Assembly (NCBI RefSeq): GCF_014982745.1
Contig: NZ_JADCKA010000006.1
Coordinates: 25,624 to 89,623, forward strand
Origin: Gallibacter intestinalis
GTDB taxonomy: Bacteria; Bacillota; Clostridia; Peptostreptococcales; Anaerovoracaceae
Reading direction: 5' to 3'
Length of the DNA: 64,000 nt
The notes beneath the pieces are model-generated. The model did not search any database. It was not told the DNA's origin and was given only the letters and a program-made list of their open reading frames with translations. Within the stretch, counting starts at the first letter, position 1. The number at the start of each line of letters is the position of its first letter. This document shows positions 19,688 to 28,661 of this stretch, in pieces. Position numbers and translations under genes: made by a program.

Positions 19688-20926
19688 ATGAAAAGGGATA
19701 AGATATATAACGAGTATATGTTCGACACCAAGGTCGAAAACATATTTATAAATGAATATATGAAGGACGCCCCGGCAGATTTTCTTAAAGTCTATCTGAT
19801 GGCTCTTATGTTTACAGATTTGGGAAAGGAGATGGACGAGGAAAAACTTAAAAAAAGCCTCGGCATCGCCGCTGACGATGATGTTGTGGAAAGAGCCTGG
19901 AAATACTGGGAAAGACTCGGTGTTGTAAGAAGAGAAAAGGGAGAAATAGTCTTTGTAAGCCTAAAGGAAAGCCTTTACGGAAAAAAGAAATCCGAAAAGC
20001 AGAAGGCGCCGTCAGATGTGGTGGAAGCTTCCTTGCATATTTTGGATGATTCCGGACTTAAAGCCATGTTTACATCAATCGAAAAGATTATGAACAGACC
20101 TCTTAACGGCAGAGAAACTGAAAGCATTCTCGGCTGGATAGACGTTACCGGAGCAACTCCGGAAATCATTTCCTATGCCTACAAGTATTGCGTTGAAACC
20201 ATGAAAAAGGAAAATGTAAACTATGTGGGCAAGGTGGTGGAAAGCTGGACTAATAAAGGCTTTCGCAGCAGAGCTCAGGCAGAGGAATATCTTGAGGAAA
20301 TGGATAATCGCCATTACATGTATAAAAGAGTTCTTAGAGCCATGGGCTTTTCGAGAAATGCTACGGAAAACGAAAAGGCAATCATGGATACATGGTTTGA
20401 TGACTTTGACTTTTCCATGGATATGATACTGGAGGCCTGTGCCAAGACTAGCGGTATTTCAAACCCGAACATGAACTATGTCAATACTGTTCTTATGAAC
20501 TGGAATAAAGAAAAGACAGGAAAGGACGAAACTGGCGAGGTTACTCAAAAGCATGTGGGTGAGTATTACGACTTCATAAGAGAAAAAGCAGAAAGAGAAG
20601 CAAAGGAAAGAAAGGAAGAAGTATACACCGCTATACCGGAAATAAAGAAGTTGGATGATCAGATGAAAAACAACTATATTTCTTTGACAAAGACAGCCCT
20701 TGGAGGCGGAGCAGACAAGAACGAAGCCATGAACAGGCTGAAGGCTGAAAACGATAAAATCAGAGAAAGAATAAAGATGCTTCTTACGGAAAATCGTGTG
20801 CCGGTGGATTATATGGAAGTTAGATATAAATGTCCTCTCTGCAAGGATACAGGCATGACTGATGAAGGTATCCGCTGTCAATGCTATATTGAAAGGGAAA
20901 AGGAAGCTGCCCAGTGGCAGAAATAA
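19688..20926 (+). CDS. DnaD-domain replication protein with a C-terminal helicase-loader-like zinc motif
   Basis: A 412-residue protein. It has a winged-helix-like N-terminus (1-90) and two DnaD/DnaB2-type helical modules (about 115-195 and 205-290, with the typical YVGKVVESW and YVNTVLMNW), then a charged helix (295-375). The final 30 residues hold C382-x2-C385 ... C397-x-C399 in KCPLCKDTGMT...IRCQC. That pattern is like the zinc segment of DnaI/DnaC helicase loaders. In many Clostridia a loader ATPase follows; here a terminator does. It probably acts in primosome assembly and helicase loading. Confidence 0.82.
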   Translation: MKRDKIYNEYMFDTKVENIFINEYMKDAPADFLKVYLMALMFTDLGKEMDEEKLKKSLGIAADDDVVERAWKYWERLGVVRREKGEIVFVSLKESLYGKKKSEKQKAPSDVVEASLHILDDSGLKAMFTSIEKIMNRPLNGRETESILGWIDVTGATPEIISYAYKYCVETMKKENVNYVGKVVESWTNKGFRSRAQAEEYLEEMDNRHYMYKRVLRAMGFSRNATENEKAIMDTWFDDFDFSMDMILEACAKTSGISNPNMNYVNTVLMNWNKEKTGKDETGEVTQKHVGEYYDFIREKAEREAKERKEEVYTAIPEIKKLDDQMKNNYISLTKTALGGGADKNEAMNRLKAENDKIRERIKMLLTENRVPVDYMEVRYKCPLCKDTGMTDEGIRCQCYIEREKEAAQWQK

Positions 20927-20950
20927 TAGAACAAACTTGGAAAAATAATA

Positions 20951-20998
20951 ACAGCCTCGAGAAATAAGGCAATATGGACTCGAGGCTGTATTTTATTT
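20951..20998. terminator. Bidirectional terminator between the DnaD gene and the ABC exporter
   Basis: ACAGCCTCGAG and CTCGAGGCTGT make a perfect 11-bp stem with a 17-nt loop. It is followed by ATTTTATTTT on the plus strand and TATTATTTTT on the minus strand, so it can end transcription from both convergent genes. Confidence 0.88.
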
Positions 20999-21005
20999 TA
21001 CATAT

Positions 21006-22748
21006 TTAATTGAGTTTCCAATTTGAACTCTGTTGCTGCAGTTTTACCATACGACTGAACAATCCGTTTTGTGACATAAGTTCATTAGGAGATCCCTGCT
21101 CTGCAACTTTTCCATCGGCTAAAACAATTATTTTATCAGCGGCTTCAATCGTACGCATTCTATGAGCGATAACAAGCACGGTTTTTCCAACTAAAAGTCT
21201 TGAGAGCGCCTCTTGCACTTTAGTTTCGTTCTCTACATCAAGACTGGCGGTGGCCTCATCAAGAAGAACGATAGGGGCGTCTTTAAGTAAGGCTCTGGCA
21301 ATGGAAATTCTCTGTCTTTCTCCTCCAGATAGTTTACTACCGTTTTCTCCTATGAGAGTGTTATAGCCTTGAGCAAGCCTATTGACAAATTCGTCACAGT
21401 TTGCGGCTTTAGCCGCTGCTATAACTTCATCATCGGTAGCATTGCGTCTGCCAAGGCGAATATTTTCCATGACTGTATCATCAAAAAGTACAACGTCTTG
21501 AAATACCATGGAGTAATCTCTAAGTAGGACTTCCGGATCTATGGTAGAAATATCTATGCCACCTACTTTTATGGTTCCGCTGTTAATATCCCACAGTCTT
21601 GCAGCAAGCCGTGCACAAGTACTTTTTCCTGAACCTGAAGGTCCGACGAGAGCTGTAACTTCGCCCTCTTTTGCTGTAAAGCTTACATCTTTGAGAACAT
21701 CAGCCGTATCATAAGCGAAGCATACATCTTTAAATTCGATATCGTGTCCTTGCGGTTTAAAGTTTTGAGAACCTTCGGCTGTAGGCATTTCATAAATTTC
21801 GTTAATCCTGTCTGCGGAAATTTGGGAAACAAAAACTTCTGCAATCAGAGCCAGACTTTGATCGAACGGAGCGTAAACCCTTGTTATTATCAAAAGGAAT
21901 AAGAAAAGAAGCATAAAGTCAATTTTACCTGATACAATTAGCCATGCACCAAGGAGAATTGTGGTGGCAACACCTAAACGCATAATGACGCTAGCGCCAT
22001 TGACAAATAGCCCTGTGGTCAGCTCGCCACGAATCTGAATTTTTTCATGGTTATCTATTTTTTTATCCAAAGCAGCCAAGTACAAATCTTCTTGATTTGT
22101 GGCTCGTATTTCTCGTATGTTTTCAAGAGCTTCTTGAATGCCGTCTGAAACATTGAGAGCAGCTTTTTTTACTGCTTGGGAATGTCGCTCAGCAATACTT
22201 CGTGTACCGAATAAAAGAACAAAGGCTACAGGGACACCCCATAAGCTTGCAATAGTTAGTCTCCAGTCGTAGAAAGTAAGGCAGACTGCAATAATGCCAG
22301 TAGAAATATATGAACCGTACAAATATCCCAAAACATGCGACCATACATGCTCCATGCGGTTTACGTCACTCATGAGAGTTTCAGTAAGATCAGCTAAATC
22401 TCTTTTGCCAAAGTAGCCTAAAGGCAGTTTGCGAAGTCTTTCAGCAAGTCGTAGTCTCGTTTGTTCTACTTCGCCGTATACTAATCCATATGTAACTTTG
22501 TATTGCTGCAGATGAGTTATGTAGGAAAGTATTAGAAAAATTACCACTAGAGCGATGATGAGCACAGCATTTGGCAAAGAACTTCCGCTTGTAAATGTAG
22601 ACATAAATTCTGCCATAAGTAGATACAATATACCTATACCGCCCATGACCACAAGGTTTACTATAACTGTCCAAAGAGCGCCTCTTTTTGTGTTTATTAT
22701 TCCCTGATCGGTCAGAGCATATTTTCGCTGAAATTTTTTTCCAAACAT
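21006..22748 (-). CDS. ABC exporter half-transporter, second subunit
   Basis: A 580-residue fused permease-ATPase: six transmembrane segments in the first 310 residues, then an ATPase domain with Walker [10 protein letters not shown], signature LSGGERQRIS and Walker B IVLLDEATAS. The start at 22748 (MFGKKFQRKY) has AGGAGG 7 nt upstream and overlaps the stop of the partner gene (TAATG), so the two are coupled and should form a heterodimer. Substrate unknown; multidrug, peptide or metallophore transport are all possible. Confidence 0.9.
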   Translation of the reverse strand: MFGKKFQRKYALTDQGIINTKRGALWTVIVNLVVMGGIGILYLLMAEFMSTFTSGSSLPNAVLIIALVVIFLILSYITHLQQYKVTYGLVYGEVEQTRLRLAERLRKLPLGYFGKRDLADLTETLMSDVNRMEHVWSHVLGYLYGSYISTGIIAVCLTFYDWRLTIASLWGVPVAFVLLFGTRSIAERHSQAVKKAALNVSDGIQEALENIREIRATNQEDLYLAALDKKIDNHEKIQIRGELTTGLFVNGASVIMRLGVATTILLGAWLIVSGKIDFMLLFLFLLIITRVYAPFDQSLALIAEVFVSQISADRINEIYEMPTAEGSQNFKPQGHDIEFKDVCFAYDTADVLKDVSFTAKEGEVTALVGPSGSGKSTCARLAARLWDINSGTIKVGGIDISTIDPEVLLRDYSMVFQDVVLFDDTVMENIRLGRRNATDDEVIAAAKAANCDEFVNRLAQGYNTLIGENGSKLSGGERQRISIARALLKDAPIVLLDEATASLDVENETKVQEALSRLLVGKTVLVIAHRMRTIEAADKIIVLADGKVAEQGSPNELMSQNGLFSRMVKLQQQSSNWKLN

Positions 22749-24556
22749 TATAGAGCCTCCTTTCTGCTGGTGATTTTCCACTGGATAGCTTGGTTATAGT
22801 CATTCCACATCTTAAAGTAAAGTCCTTTTGATTCAATAAGCTGTTTATGTGTTCCATGCTCTACAATATTTCCTTCTTTTAGAACAATAATATTATCAGC
22901 ATTAACTACGGTAGAAAGTCTGTGAGCAATCATTATAACAGTGCGACCACGGGTAAGCTCCGCAAATGCTTTTTGAATAAGGACTTCATTTTCCGGATCG
23001 GCAAACGCGGTAGCTTCGTCCAAAATAACTATCGGAGCATCCTTTAATATAGCTCTTGCAAGTATAACACGCTGTTGCTCGCCACCTGAAAGATATGTTC
23101 CTTCAGAACCGATTAGCGTATCTACGCCGTTAGGGAGCTTTTTTATTATGTCGTCACACTGAGCGGCCGAAAGGGCGTTTAAAACATCTTGTCTGCTTGC
23201 TTCAGGCTTTGAGATATGAACATTTTCGAAGATTGTAGCCTTGAACAAATGGTTATTTTGAAATACAAAAGCCACCTGATCCATAAGGATATGAGGATCA
23301 ATTTGAGTAACATCAACACCGCCGACTTTAACTACGCCGGATGTTACATCCCAAAAGCGTGGTATGAGACTGGCCGCTGTAGATTTACCACCACCGGAAG
23401 GTCCCACAAGGGCAATCGTTTGACCGGCTTCTACTGTAAAGGAAACATTTGAAAGTGCTGGCGTCTCGGAACCATCATAAGTAAAAGATACATCGACAAA
23501 TTCAACTTTGTTGTCAATTGGAACTTTTGGATTGTCAGGTGTTTTGAGGATTGGTGCTTGCATGATAGTATTTATTCTACCAAGGGCGGTATTTGCCAAC
23601 ATTATTCCGGAAGCAGCAAACATTATTTTTGCCAAAGCTGTGGAAATAATAGCAGAAAATACTGCATAAAAAGCGAAATTGATTATAAATTCTGCAAAGG
23701 TGCCAGATGAAATAGCATCTGGAGCTAAAAATAATGCTACAGGAACGAGGAAAACGAATGCACCTTCGGTAAAAGTAAGATTGATGGATTGAGGTTTTCT
23801 ACATATATCAGCTTGATAATGTTCAGCTTTGACACTGTAGTCTTCAATGGCGTCTTTAAAAGCTTTAAAAGAATAGACGGTTTGTTGAAATATTTTTACT
23901 ACAGGAATACCTCTGACATATTCGGTGCCGGCTTTGCTTATGCGATCCAAAGCAGCCTGATATTCTGCCATTATCTTGGCATTCTTACCTCCCATCATGG
24001 AAAACATAGCAATTACAGATATTACTGCGGCAAGAACACAAGCTGCACCCATACGCCAGTCAAATATAAACATAATTATAAGCATTGATATAAACAGAAC
24101 TATAGTGCCTATAATATCAGCAAGATTATGAGCTAAAAGTGTTTCTGTTTCAGCGGCAGCAGCATCAAGCCTGCCTCTTATGAGTCCCGATGCGTTGGAA
24201 TCAAAGTATCCGAGAGGAGCTTTTGTAACATGCTTGACACCTTGCTTTCGTATATTTGATGCGGTGCGGAATGCTGCAAGGTGAGTGCACATCAGGCCTA
24301 AAAAGTAGATGAGTATGCCGCCAACTGCAAAGGCGAAAGCAAGCCAGCCATATATAGTTACATTCTGAGCATTTGTCCAGTTGGGAGCGACATCTATAAG
24401 TTGTTTGCTCACCAACCATATGCAAATATATGGAACCATGCTGCAAAGCATCGATATGGCAGATAATATGAGTCCTATAAAAGTAAGGATTTTGTAACTA
24501 CCTGCGTAATTAAGAAGAACTCTGAGATTGTTATTTTTATCTTTTTCTTTTTCCAT
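22748..24556 (-). CDS. ABC exporter half-transporter, first subunit
   Basis: A 602-residue permease-ATPase. The membrane domain covers about residues 15-320; the ATPase has Walker A GPSGGGKST, signature LSGGEQQRV and Walker B IVILDEATAFAD. Residue composition of the ABC sites is canonical for both subunits. AAAGGAGG precedes the ATG. It lies directly behind an operator region and a tetR gene, in the same direction, so TetR-controlled expression is very likely. Confidence 0.9.
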   Translation of the reverse strand: MEKEKDKNNNLRVLLNYAGSYKILTFIGLILSAISMLCSMVPYICIWLVSKQLIDVAPNWTNAQNVTIYGWLAFAFAVGGILIYFLGLMCTHLAAFRTASNIRKQGVKHVTKAPLGYFDSNASGLIRGRLDAAAAETETLLAHNLADIIGTIVLFISMLIIMFIFDWRMGAACVLAAVISVIAMFSMMGGKNAKIMAEYQAALDRISKAGTEYVRGIPVVKIFQQTVYSFKAFKDAIEDYSVKAEHYQADICRKPQSINLTFTEGAFVFLVPVALFLAPDAISSGTFAEFIINFAFYAVFSAIISTALAKIMFAASGIMLANTALGRINTIMQAPILKTPDNPKVPIDNKVEFVDVSFTYDGSETPALSNVSFTVEAGQTIALVGPSGGGKSTAASLIPRFWDVTSGVVKVGGVDVTQIDPHILMDQVAFVFQNNHLFKATIFENVHISKPEASRQDVLNALSAAQCDDIIKKLPNGVDTLIGSEGTYLSGGEQQRVILARAILKDAPIVILDEATAFADPENEVLIQKAFAELTRGRTVIMIAHRLSTVVNADNIIVLKEGNIVEHGTHKQLIESKGLYFKMWNDYNQAIQWKITSRKEAL

Positions 24557-24580
24557 AAATATAACCTCCTTTAATAGCGA

Positions 24581-24608
24581 GTTAGTTATAACTAACCTTG
24601 ACGGTTAG
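24581..24608. promoter_or_regulatory. Operator of the ABC exporter (GTTAG/CTAAC half-sites)
   Basis: A perfect 16-bp palindrome GTTAGTTATAACTAAC (24581-24596) is overlapped by a second dyad CTAACC-TTGAC-GGTTAG (24592-24608). It sits 25 bp upstream of the exporter ATG, where a TetR dimer would block transcription. The same GTTAG-N6-CTAAC element is found before the ECF transporter at 54502-54517. Confidence 0.75.
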
Positions 24609-24610
24609 AA

Positions 24611-24635
24611 TATAAAGGGGAAAATCCCCTTTATA
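24611..24635 (-). terminator. Hairpin between tetR and the exporter
   Basis: TATAAAGGGGA and TCCCCTTTATA are perfect 11-bp arms around AAA, just after the tetR stop. It probably terminates tetR transcripts, although no long T-run follows; it could also be an additional protein-binding palindrome. Confidence 0.5.
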
Positions 24636-24647
24636 GGATATAGATTT

Positions 24648-25280
24648 TTAGATATCTAAATCGTAAGGCGTCATTAATTTTAGCCATCCTGCTGTATAAA
24701 ATGCCCTAAGTTGCTGCACATAGTGCCTTGCCTGTTCATAAGTCATATCGTGAATAACAACTTCGAAAACTCCGTTGAACATGCCGCTGGCGAGAATATG
24801 ACATAACTGTCTATCTATATCCTCGACATTTTGACCTAGATCTTTAAGAACTTGTATGTAGTCCATGGTGGCGTCTACTTCTGCTTCTACCATATTATGG
24901 ACAAAATGTTCATAACTTGTTCCTTCTGAACGGGTGAGAAGAAGCTTTACTTCCACAGGATTTTGACAAATATATTTAACCATCCAGTCTAAATATGACC
25001 CGGAATCTTGTCCCATATGGGAAGGCTGTTCTTCTTTAGGAAGATGTGCAAAATCGTCTTGGCATTCCATAAAACGACCCATTAAGGCAGCGGCATGGGG
25101 TTCGACTATTGAAGCAAATAATGCTTCCTTACTGGAAAAATAACCGTAAAATGCTCCTGTAGTAACTCCTGCCTGTTTTACAATCTGCCGTAGAGAAGCT
25201 CCGAGAAAACCTTTGTCGGAAAACTCTTTTAGCGCCGCTAGCTGTATTCTTTTCAAAGTCTCCGGTGAGTTAGCTTGCAT
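24648..25280 (-). CDS. TetR/AcrR-family transcriptional regulator
   Basis: A 210-residue regulator. The N-terminal HTH is in LKEFSDKGFLGASLRQIVKQ followed by AGVTTGAFYGYFSSKEALF (residues about 14-54). The ligand domain contains LLTRSEGTSYEHFVHNMV. It is a relative of the TetR at 53842-54450, which shares AGVTTGA, K-ALFAS and a (S/C)RS(E/D)G(S/T)S core. It probably represses the exporter genes and, through the palindrome at 25314-25336, itself. AGGAG precedes the ATG. Confidence 0.88.
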   Translation of the reverse strand: MQANSPETLKRIQLAALKEFSDKGFLGASLRQIVKQAGVTTGAFYGYFSSKEALFASIVEPHAAALMGRFMECQDDFAHLPKEEQPSHMGQDSGSYLDWMVKYICQNPVEVKLLLTRSEGTSYEHFVHNMVEAEVDATMDYIQVLKDLGQNVEDIDRQLCHILASGMFNGVFEVVIHDMTYEQARHYVQQLRAFYTAGWLKLMTPYDLDI

Positions 25281-25313
25281 ATTGATTCTCCTGATACATT
25301 ATTATATAACACT

Positions 25314-25336
25314 GTAATATAACAATGTTATATTAC
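25314..25336. promoter_or_regulatory. Palindrome upstream of tetR
   Basis: GTAATATAACA and TGTTATATTAC are perfect 11-bp arms separated by one base, 34 bp before the tetR start. A further half-site TATAACA is at 25305-25311. This looks like an autoregulatory operator, different from the GTTAG site. Confidence 0.6.
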
Positions 25337-25342
25337 ATCTAA

Positions 25343-25393
25343 AAAACAAGTCTGTCAATAGCTGTCAATTAAATGACAGTCAGATGACAGACT
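25343..25393 (-). terminator. Terminator after the thioesterase gene
   Basis: AGTCTGTCA (25349-25357) pairs with TGACAGACT (25385-25393), and an inner CTGTCA/TGACAG stem is nested inside. On the minus strand it is followed by TTGTTTTTT. Confidence 0.75.
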
Positions 25394-25400
25394 ATCTTGA

Positions 25401-26180
25401 TTATTTATGCCACAGGGTTGTGACTCTGCAGAGCACCTTAGAATCATCCTCTGCATCTGAAAATACGCTGGTTACTTCAATATTCTTTGCATCGATTGTG
25501 CGTTTATAATAGCGACTCTTTACAAGGTCTCCCTTGACGGCTTCCTTTATATACTCTGCGCGCAATTCCGATATGGTATATGAATCAAACAATTCGTCAT
25601 CCACATCATCAAAGGCCCAGTCCAGATAGGCGATATTGTTGGTGTGGAAATTTGAATCTATATCCCTTCTTGTTACACGAAATTCTCTGGTATCTGAAAG
25701 CTCGTACAGCTCAAGGGGTGGCTGAGTGTAATCTTCTTCAGGGATTGCAATTTCCAATTCAGAAGGAACATAAGCGTCAAAGAAATCAGAATGAAATCTT
25801 TTAGGGCGTCTTTTTTCAGTGTCAAAAAGGAACCATCTGCTCATGGCCCGGAAAATTTCGTTACCATCCATATCCGTGGCTCTGAAGCTTCTGTCTGCCT
25901 GAAGGCGCTTGTATGGCCTTGTCCATGTGGCAAGATCCATATCCTCACCTTCCTTTGGCAGCTTGCCAAATATTATATGCCAGCCTGTGAGTACCCAACC
26001 ACAGTGATTTTCAGTAAAGAAATCCAAAGTGTAGCCTGCTTCGTCGCTGTGACATACTGCTGTGTCCTGACACATTTCAACAGCCCTCTGGGGCTTTAGT
26101 CTAAGCGTTGTATTTATTTCGTTATACTGGATGCGATACTTCTTAAAAAGTCGTCCGTCTTCGTTGATTTTTCCGTACAT
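25401..26180 (-). CDS. Acyl-ACP thioesterase (FatA-like)
   Basis: A 259-residue double hot-dog thioesterase. The second hot-dog holds the catalytic Asn-His pair in DIDSNFHTNNIAYLDWA (about 174-190). It releases fatty acids from acyl carrier protein, ending chain elongation. The ATG at 26180 is preferred because GGAGGTG lies 6 nt upstream; a GTG at 26186 would overlap that site. It is divergent from the two-component system, with overlapping promoters. Confidence 0.88.
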   Translation of the reverse strand: MYGKINEDGRLFKKYRIQYNEINTTLRLKPQRAVEMCQDTAVCHSDEAGYTLDFFTENHCGWVLTGWHIIFGKLPKEGEDMDLATWTRPYKRLQADRSFRATDMDGNEIFRAMSRWFLFDTEKRRPKRFHSDFFDAYVPSELEIAIPEEDYTQPPLELYELSDTREFRVTRRDIDSNFHTNNIAYLDWAFDDVDDELFDSYTISELRAEYIKEAVKGDLVKSRYYKRTIDAKNIEVTSVFSDAEDDSKVLCRVTTLWHK

Positions 26181-26205
26181 AAGCACCTCCGTTCACATAC
26201 GAGAC

Positions 26206-26251
26206 ATTATATTCGTCAAAAGTTGAAAAGTCAATTTGCCGTTGATATAAT
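26206..26251. promoter_or_regulatory. Back-to-back promoters for the thioesterase and the two-component system
   Basis: Plus: TTGAAA (26223-26228), 17 bp, TATAAT (26246-26251). Minus: TTGACT (26234-26229), 17 bp, TATAAT (26211-26206). The two -35 boxes are directly adjacent, so polymerases should compete for this site. Confidence 0.78.
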
Positions 26252-26284
26252 AAATTATTAAGGTAATCGAAAGGAAGTGTGAAA

Positions 26285-26974
26285 ATGACTAGAATATTAC
26301 TTGTCGAAGACGACATAAATATAATAGAAAATTTAAAGGAACTTTTAAAAGCGGAAGGCTTTGAAGTGATAACGGCCATGCGCCAGTCACAGGCTTTGGA
26401 TCTTTTAGCCGAACAGAAATTTGATTTGATTCTTTTGGATATATCCCTGCCGGACGGAAGCGGATATGCCATCTGCTCTGCAGCAAAGGCGTCAACCCTT
26501 GATAATAAAAACAAGGATGTGCCTATCATCTTTATAACGGCCTATGATGATGAAGCCAGTGCTGTAACGGGGCTTGATATGGGCGCAGAAGACTATATTA
26601 CAAAGCCTTTCAGGCCGAGAGAGCTGGTTTCAAGAATCAAAAATATTCTCAGACGTAACGATAAGACAAGATCCGTTATAGAAATCGGAGACCTAAGAGT
26701 GGATTCAATGAAGGGAACAGTCCATAAAGGCGATGAGGAAATTTTTCTGTCTGTACTGGAATACAGACTGCTTCTCGTATTCTTAAACAATAAAGGCGTT
26801 GTACTTTCGAGAAATAAGCTGCTGGAGGAAATCTGGGATATTGCCGGAGAATTCGTCAATGACAATACCCTTACCGTATATATAAAAAGGCTTAGAGAAA
26901 AAATCGAAGATGACCCTCAGAAGCCACAGATAATAAAGACAGTAAGAGGACTTGGATATAAAGTAGGTGACTAA
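26285..26974 (+). CDS. OmpR-family response regulator (Bce-type)
   Basis: A 229-residue regulator with receiver-domain acidic pair VEDD near the start, phosphoacceptor Asp in LILLDISLPDG, Lys in TKPFRPREL, and a winged-helix output domain ending in KTVRGLGYKVGD. It is followed by an intramembrane-type kinase and an ABC transporter, the gene order of Bce systems that sense and resist peptide antibiotics. ATG 26285 chosen over GTG 26279 because of ribosome-site spacing (AAGGAAG). Confidence 0.9.
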   Translation: MTRILLVEDDINIIENLKELLKAEGFEVITAMRQSQALDLLAEQKFDLILLDISLPDGSGYAICSAAKASTLDNKNKDVPIIFITAYDDEASAVTGLDMGAEDYITKPFRPRELVSRIKNILRRNDKTRSVIEIGDLRVDSMKGTVHKGDEEIFLSVLEYRLLLVFLNNKGVVLSRNKLLEEIWDIAGEFVNDNTLTVYIKRLREKIEDDPQKPQIIKTVRGLGYKVGD

Positions 26975-28012
26975 GTGCATTTTTTAAGAAATAGAGACGC
27001 TAAACAGCTTTTGGCGCTGCACATTGTAATAACAATAGTCATGACCGTAATCGGCTTTCGCGTGGGAGCGGGGGCAGGTACGGTGACTCTTATTGCCTGC
27101 ATAACTTTGACAATCGCTTCCCTTGTGGCCGACAAAAAAAGATACGCTAAAATAAATATGCTGTCGGAGAATATAGATATGATACTCCACAGTGATACAA
27201 TGGTTGCCTTGGAGGACATCCACGAGGGCGACTTGGCGGTTTTGGAAAGTGAAATTAAAAAGATGACGGTAAAAATCAGAGAAGGGGCTTATCTGCTGCA
27301 AAAGGAAAAAATCTATTTGACGGATTCCATAGCGGATATATCCCATCAGCTGAGAACACCTCTCACTACAATAAATCTTTTGATGTCCTTTCTGCAGAGT
27401 GCAGAACTTTCTTATGAGGATAGGATGAAGTATGTAAACGAGATAAACAGCCATCTCAGAAGGCTTGACTGGCTGATATCATCCCTTCTTAAAATATCAA
27501 AACTGGATGCGGGCACCGTTGTGATGAAAAAGGAAAAGACCTCGGTTTCGGAGCTGGTGGCAAAGGCATCGGAATCTATAATGATTCCTTTGGAAATCAG
27601 AGATCAGCTGTTTGATTATACAGCCATGGGAAACGAATGCTTTACAGGGGATATAAACTGGAGCGTTGAAGCGATTTCCAATATCGTAAAAAACTGTATG
27701 GAGCATACACCTGAGGGCGGACATATTTCGGTTAATGTAACGGAGAATATCCTGTTTACAAAAATCGTTATTGAAGATAACGGTAACGGCATAGATAGCG
27801 AGGATTTACCTCATATATTTGAAAGATTTTACAGAGGCAGAGATAGCTCCGAATCCAGCGTTGGCATAGGACTGGCTTTGTCAAAGATGATAATTCAGGA
27901 ACAGAACGGTACCATTAAAGCGGAAAACCGCAAGGAAGGCGGAAGCCGTTTCACCATAAAGTTCTACAAAGGAGATACCGATGGAAATACTGAGAGCCGA
28001 AAACCTCAATAA
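26975..28012 (+). CDS. Sensor histidine kinase, intramembrane-sensing type
   Basis: A 345-residue kinase. Two membrane helices lie in residues 13-52 with almost no external loop, so there is no extracellular sensor domain. The phosphoacceptor His is in DISHQLRTPLTT (about 124-135), the ATPase motifs are NIVKNCMEHT, DNGNGI and GIGLALSK. Kinases of this build usually read the state of the partner ABC transporter (BceS type). GTG start after AGGTGA. Confidence 0.9.
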   Translation: MHFLRNRDAKQLLALHIVITIVMTVIGFRVGAGAGTVTLIACITLTIASLVADKKRYAKINMLSENIDMILHSDTMVALEDIHEGDLAVLESEIKKMTVKIREGAYLLQKEKIYLTDSIADISHQLRTPLTTINLLMSFLQSAELSYEDRMKYVNEINSHLRRLDWLISSLLKISKLDAGTVVMKKEKTSVSELVAKASESIMIPLEIRDQLFDYTAMGNECFTGDINWSVEAISNIVKNCMEHTPEGGHISVNVTENILFTKIVIEDNGNGIDSEDLPHIFERFYRGRDSSESSVGIGLALSKMIIQEQNGTIKAENRKEGGSRFTIKFYKGDTDGNTESRKPQ

Positions 28013-28661
28013 GGTCTATGGAGAAGGTGAAAGCAGGACCGACGCCTTAAAGGATGTCAGCTTTTCCGTAAAACAGGGAGACTTCCTGGCGATTATGGGT
28101 CCGTCCGGATCCGGCAAATCCACCCTTTTGCACATTTTAGGGGGTGTGGAAAAACCGACATCAGGCAAGGTATTTATAAACGGAATGGATATTTACAAAC
28201 TGACAGACGATGAACTGGCGATTTTCAGAAGAAGACAAATAGGCATCGTCTATCAGTTCTACAATCTGATTCCGGTACTTGATGTGGAGGAAAACATCAC
28301 TTTACCGGCAGTTTTGGACGGAAGAACCATGAACAGCCAGAGGCTTACTGAAACGATTCACATGCTGGGTTTGGAAGGAAAGGAAAAAGCGATGCCCGGT
28401 CAGCTTTCCGGCGGCCAGCAGCAAAGAGTTTCCATAGGAAGGGCTCTTATTAACGCTCCGGCAATACTTCTAGCCGATGAGCCTACGGGAAATCTCGACA
28501 GTAAAAATTCACAGAACATAGTTGAGCTTTTCAAGTATTCAAATAGAAAATACAAGCAGACTACAATAATAATAACCCACGATGAAGAGATAGCTCTTCA
28601 GGCGGACAGGGTTATTACCATAGATGACGGCAGAATCCTGCGAGACGAGGAGACCCGATGA
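27981..28661 (+). CDS. ABC transporter ATP-binding protein (BceA/LolD-like)
   Basis: A 226-residue ATPase with Walker [10 protein letters not shown], signature [15 protein letters not shown] and Walker [13 protein letters not shown]. The [10 protein letters not shown] form is typical of MacB/BceA-type transporters that pair with FtsX-like permeases. It overlaps the kinase gene by 32 bp and the permease by 4 bp, so all four genes form one unit. Confidence 0.93.
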   Translation: MEILRAENLNKVYGEGESRTDALKDVSFSVKQGDFLAIMGPSGSGKSTLLHILGGVEKPTSGKVFINGMDIYKLTDDELAIFRRRQIGIVYQFYNLIPVLDVEENITLPAVLDGRTMNSQRLTETIHMLGLEGKEKAMPGQLSGGQQQRVSIGRALINAPAILLADEPTGNLDSKNSQNIVELFKYSNRKYKQTTIIITHDEEIALQADRVITIDDGRILRDEETR

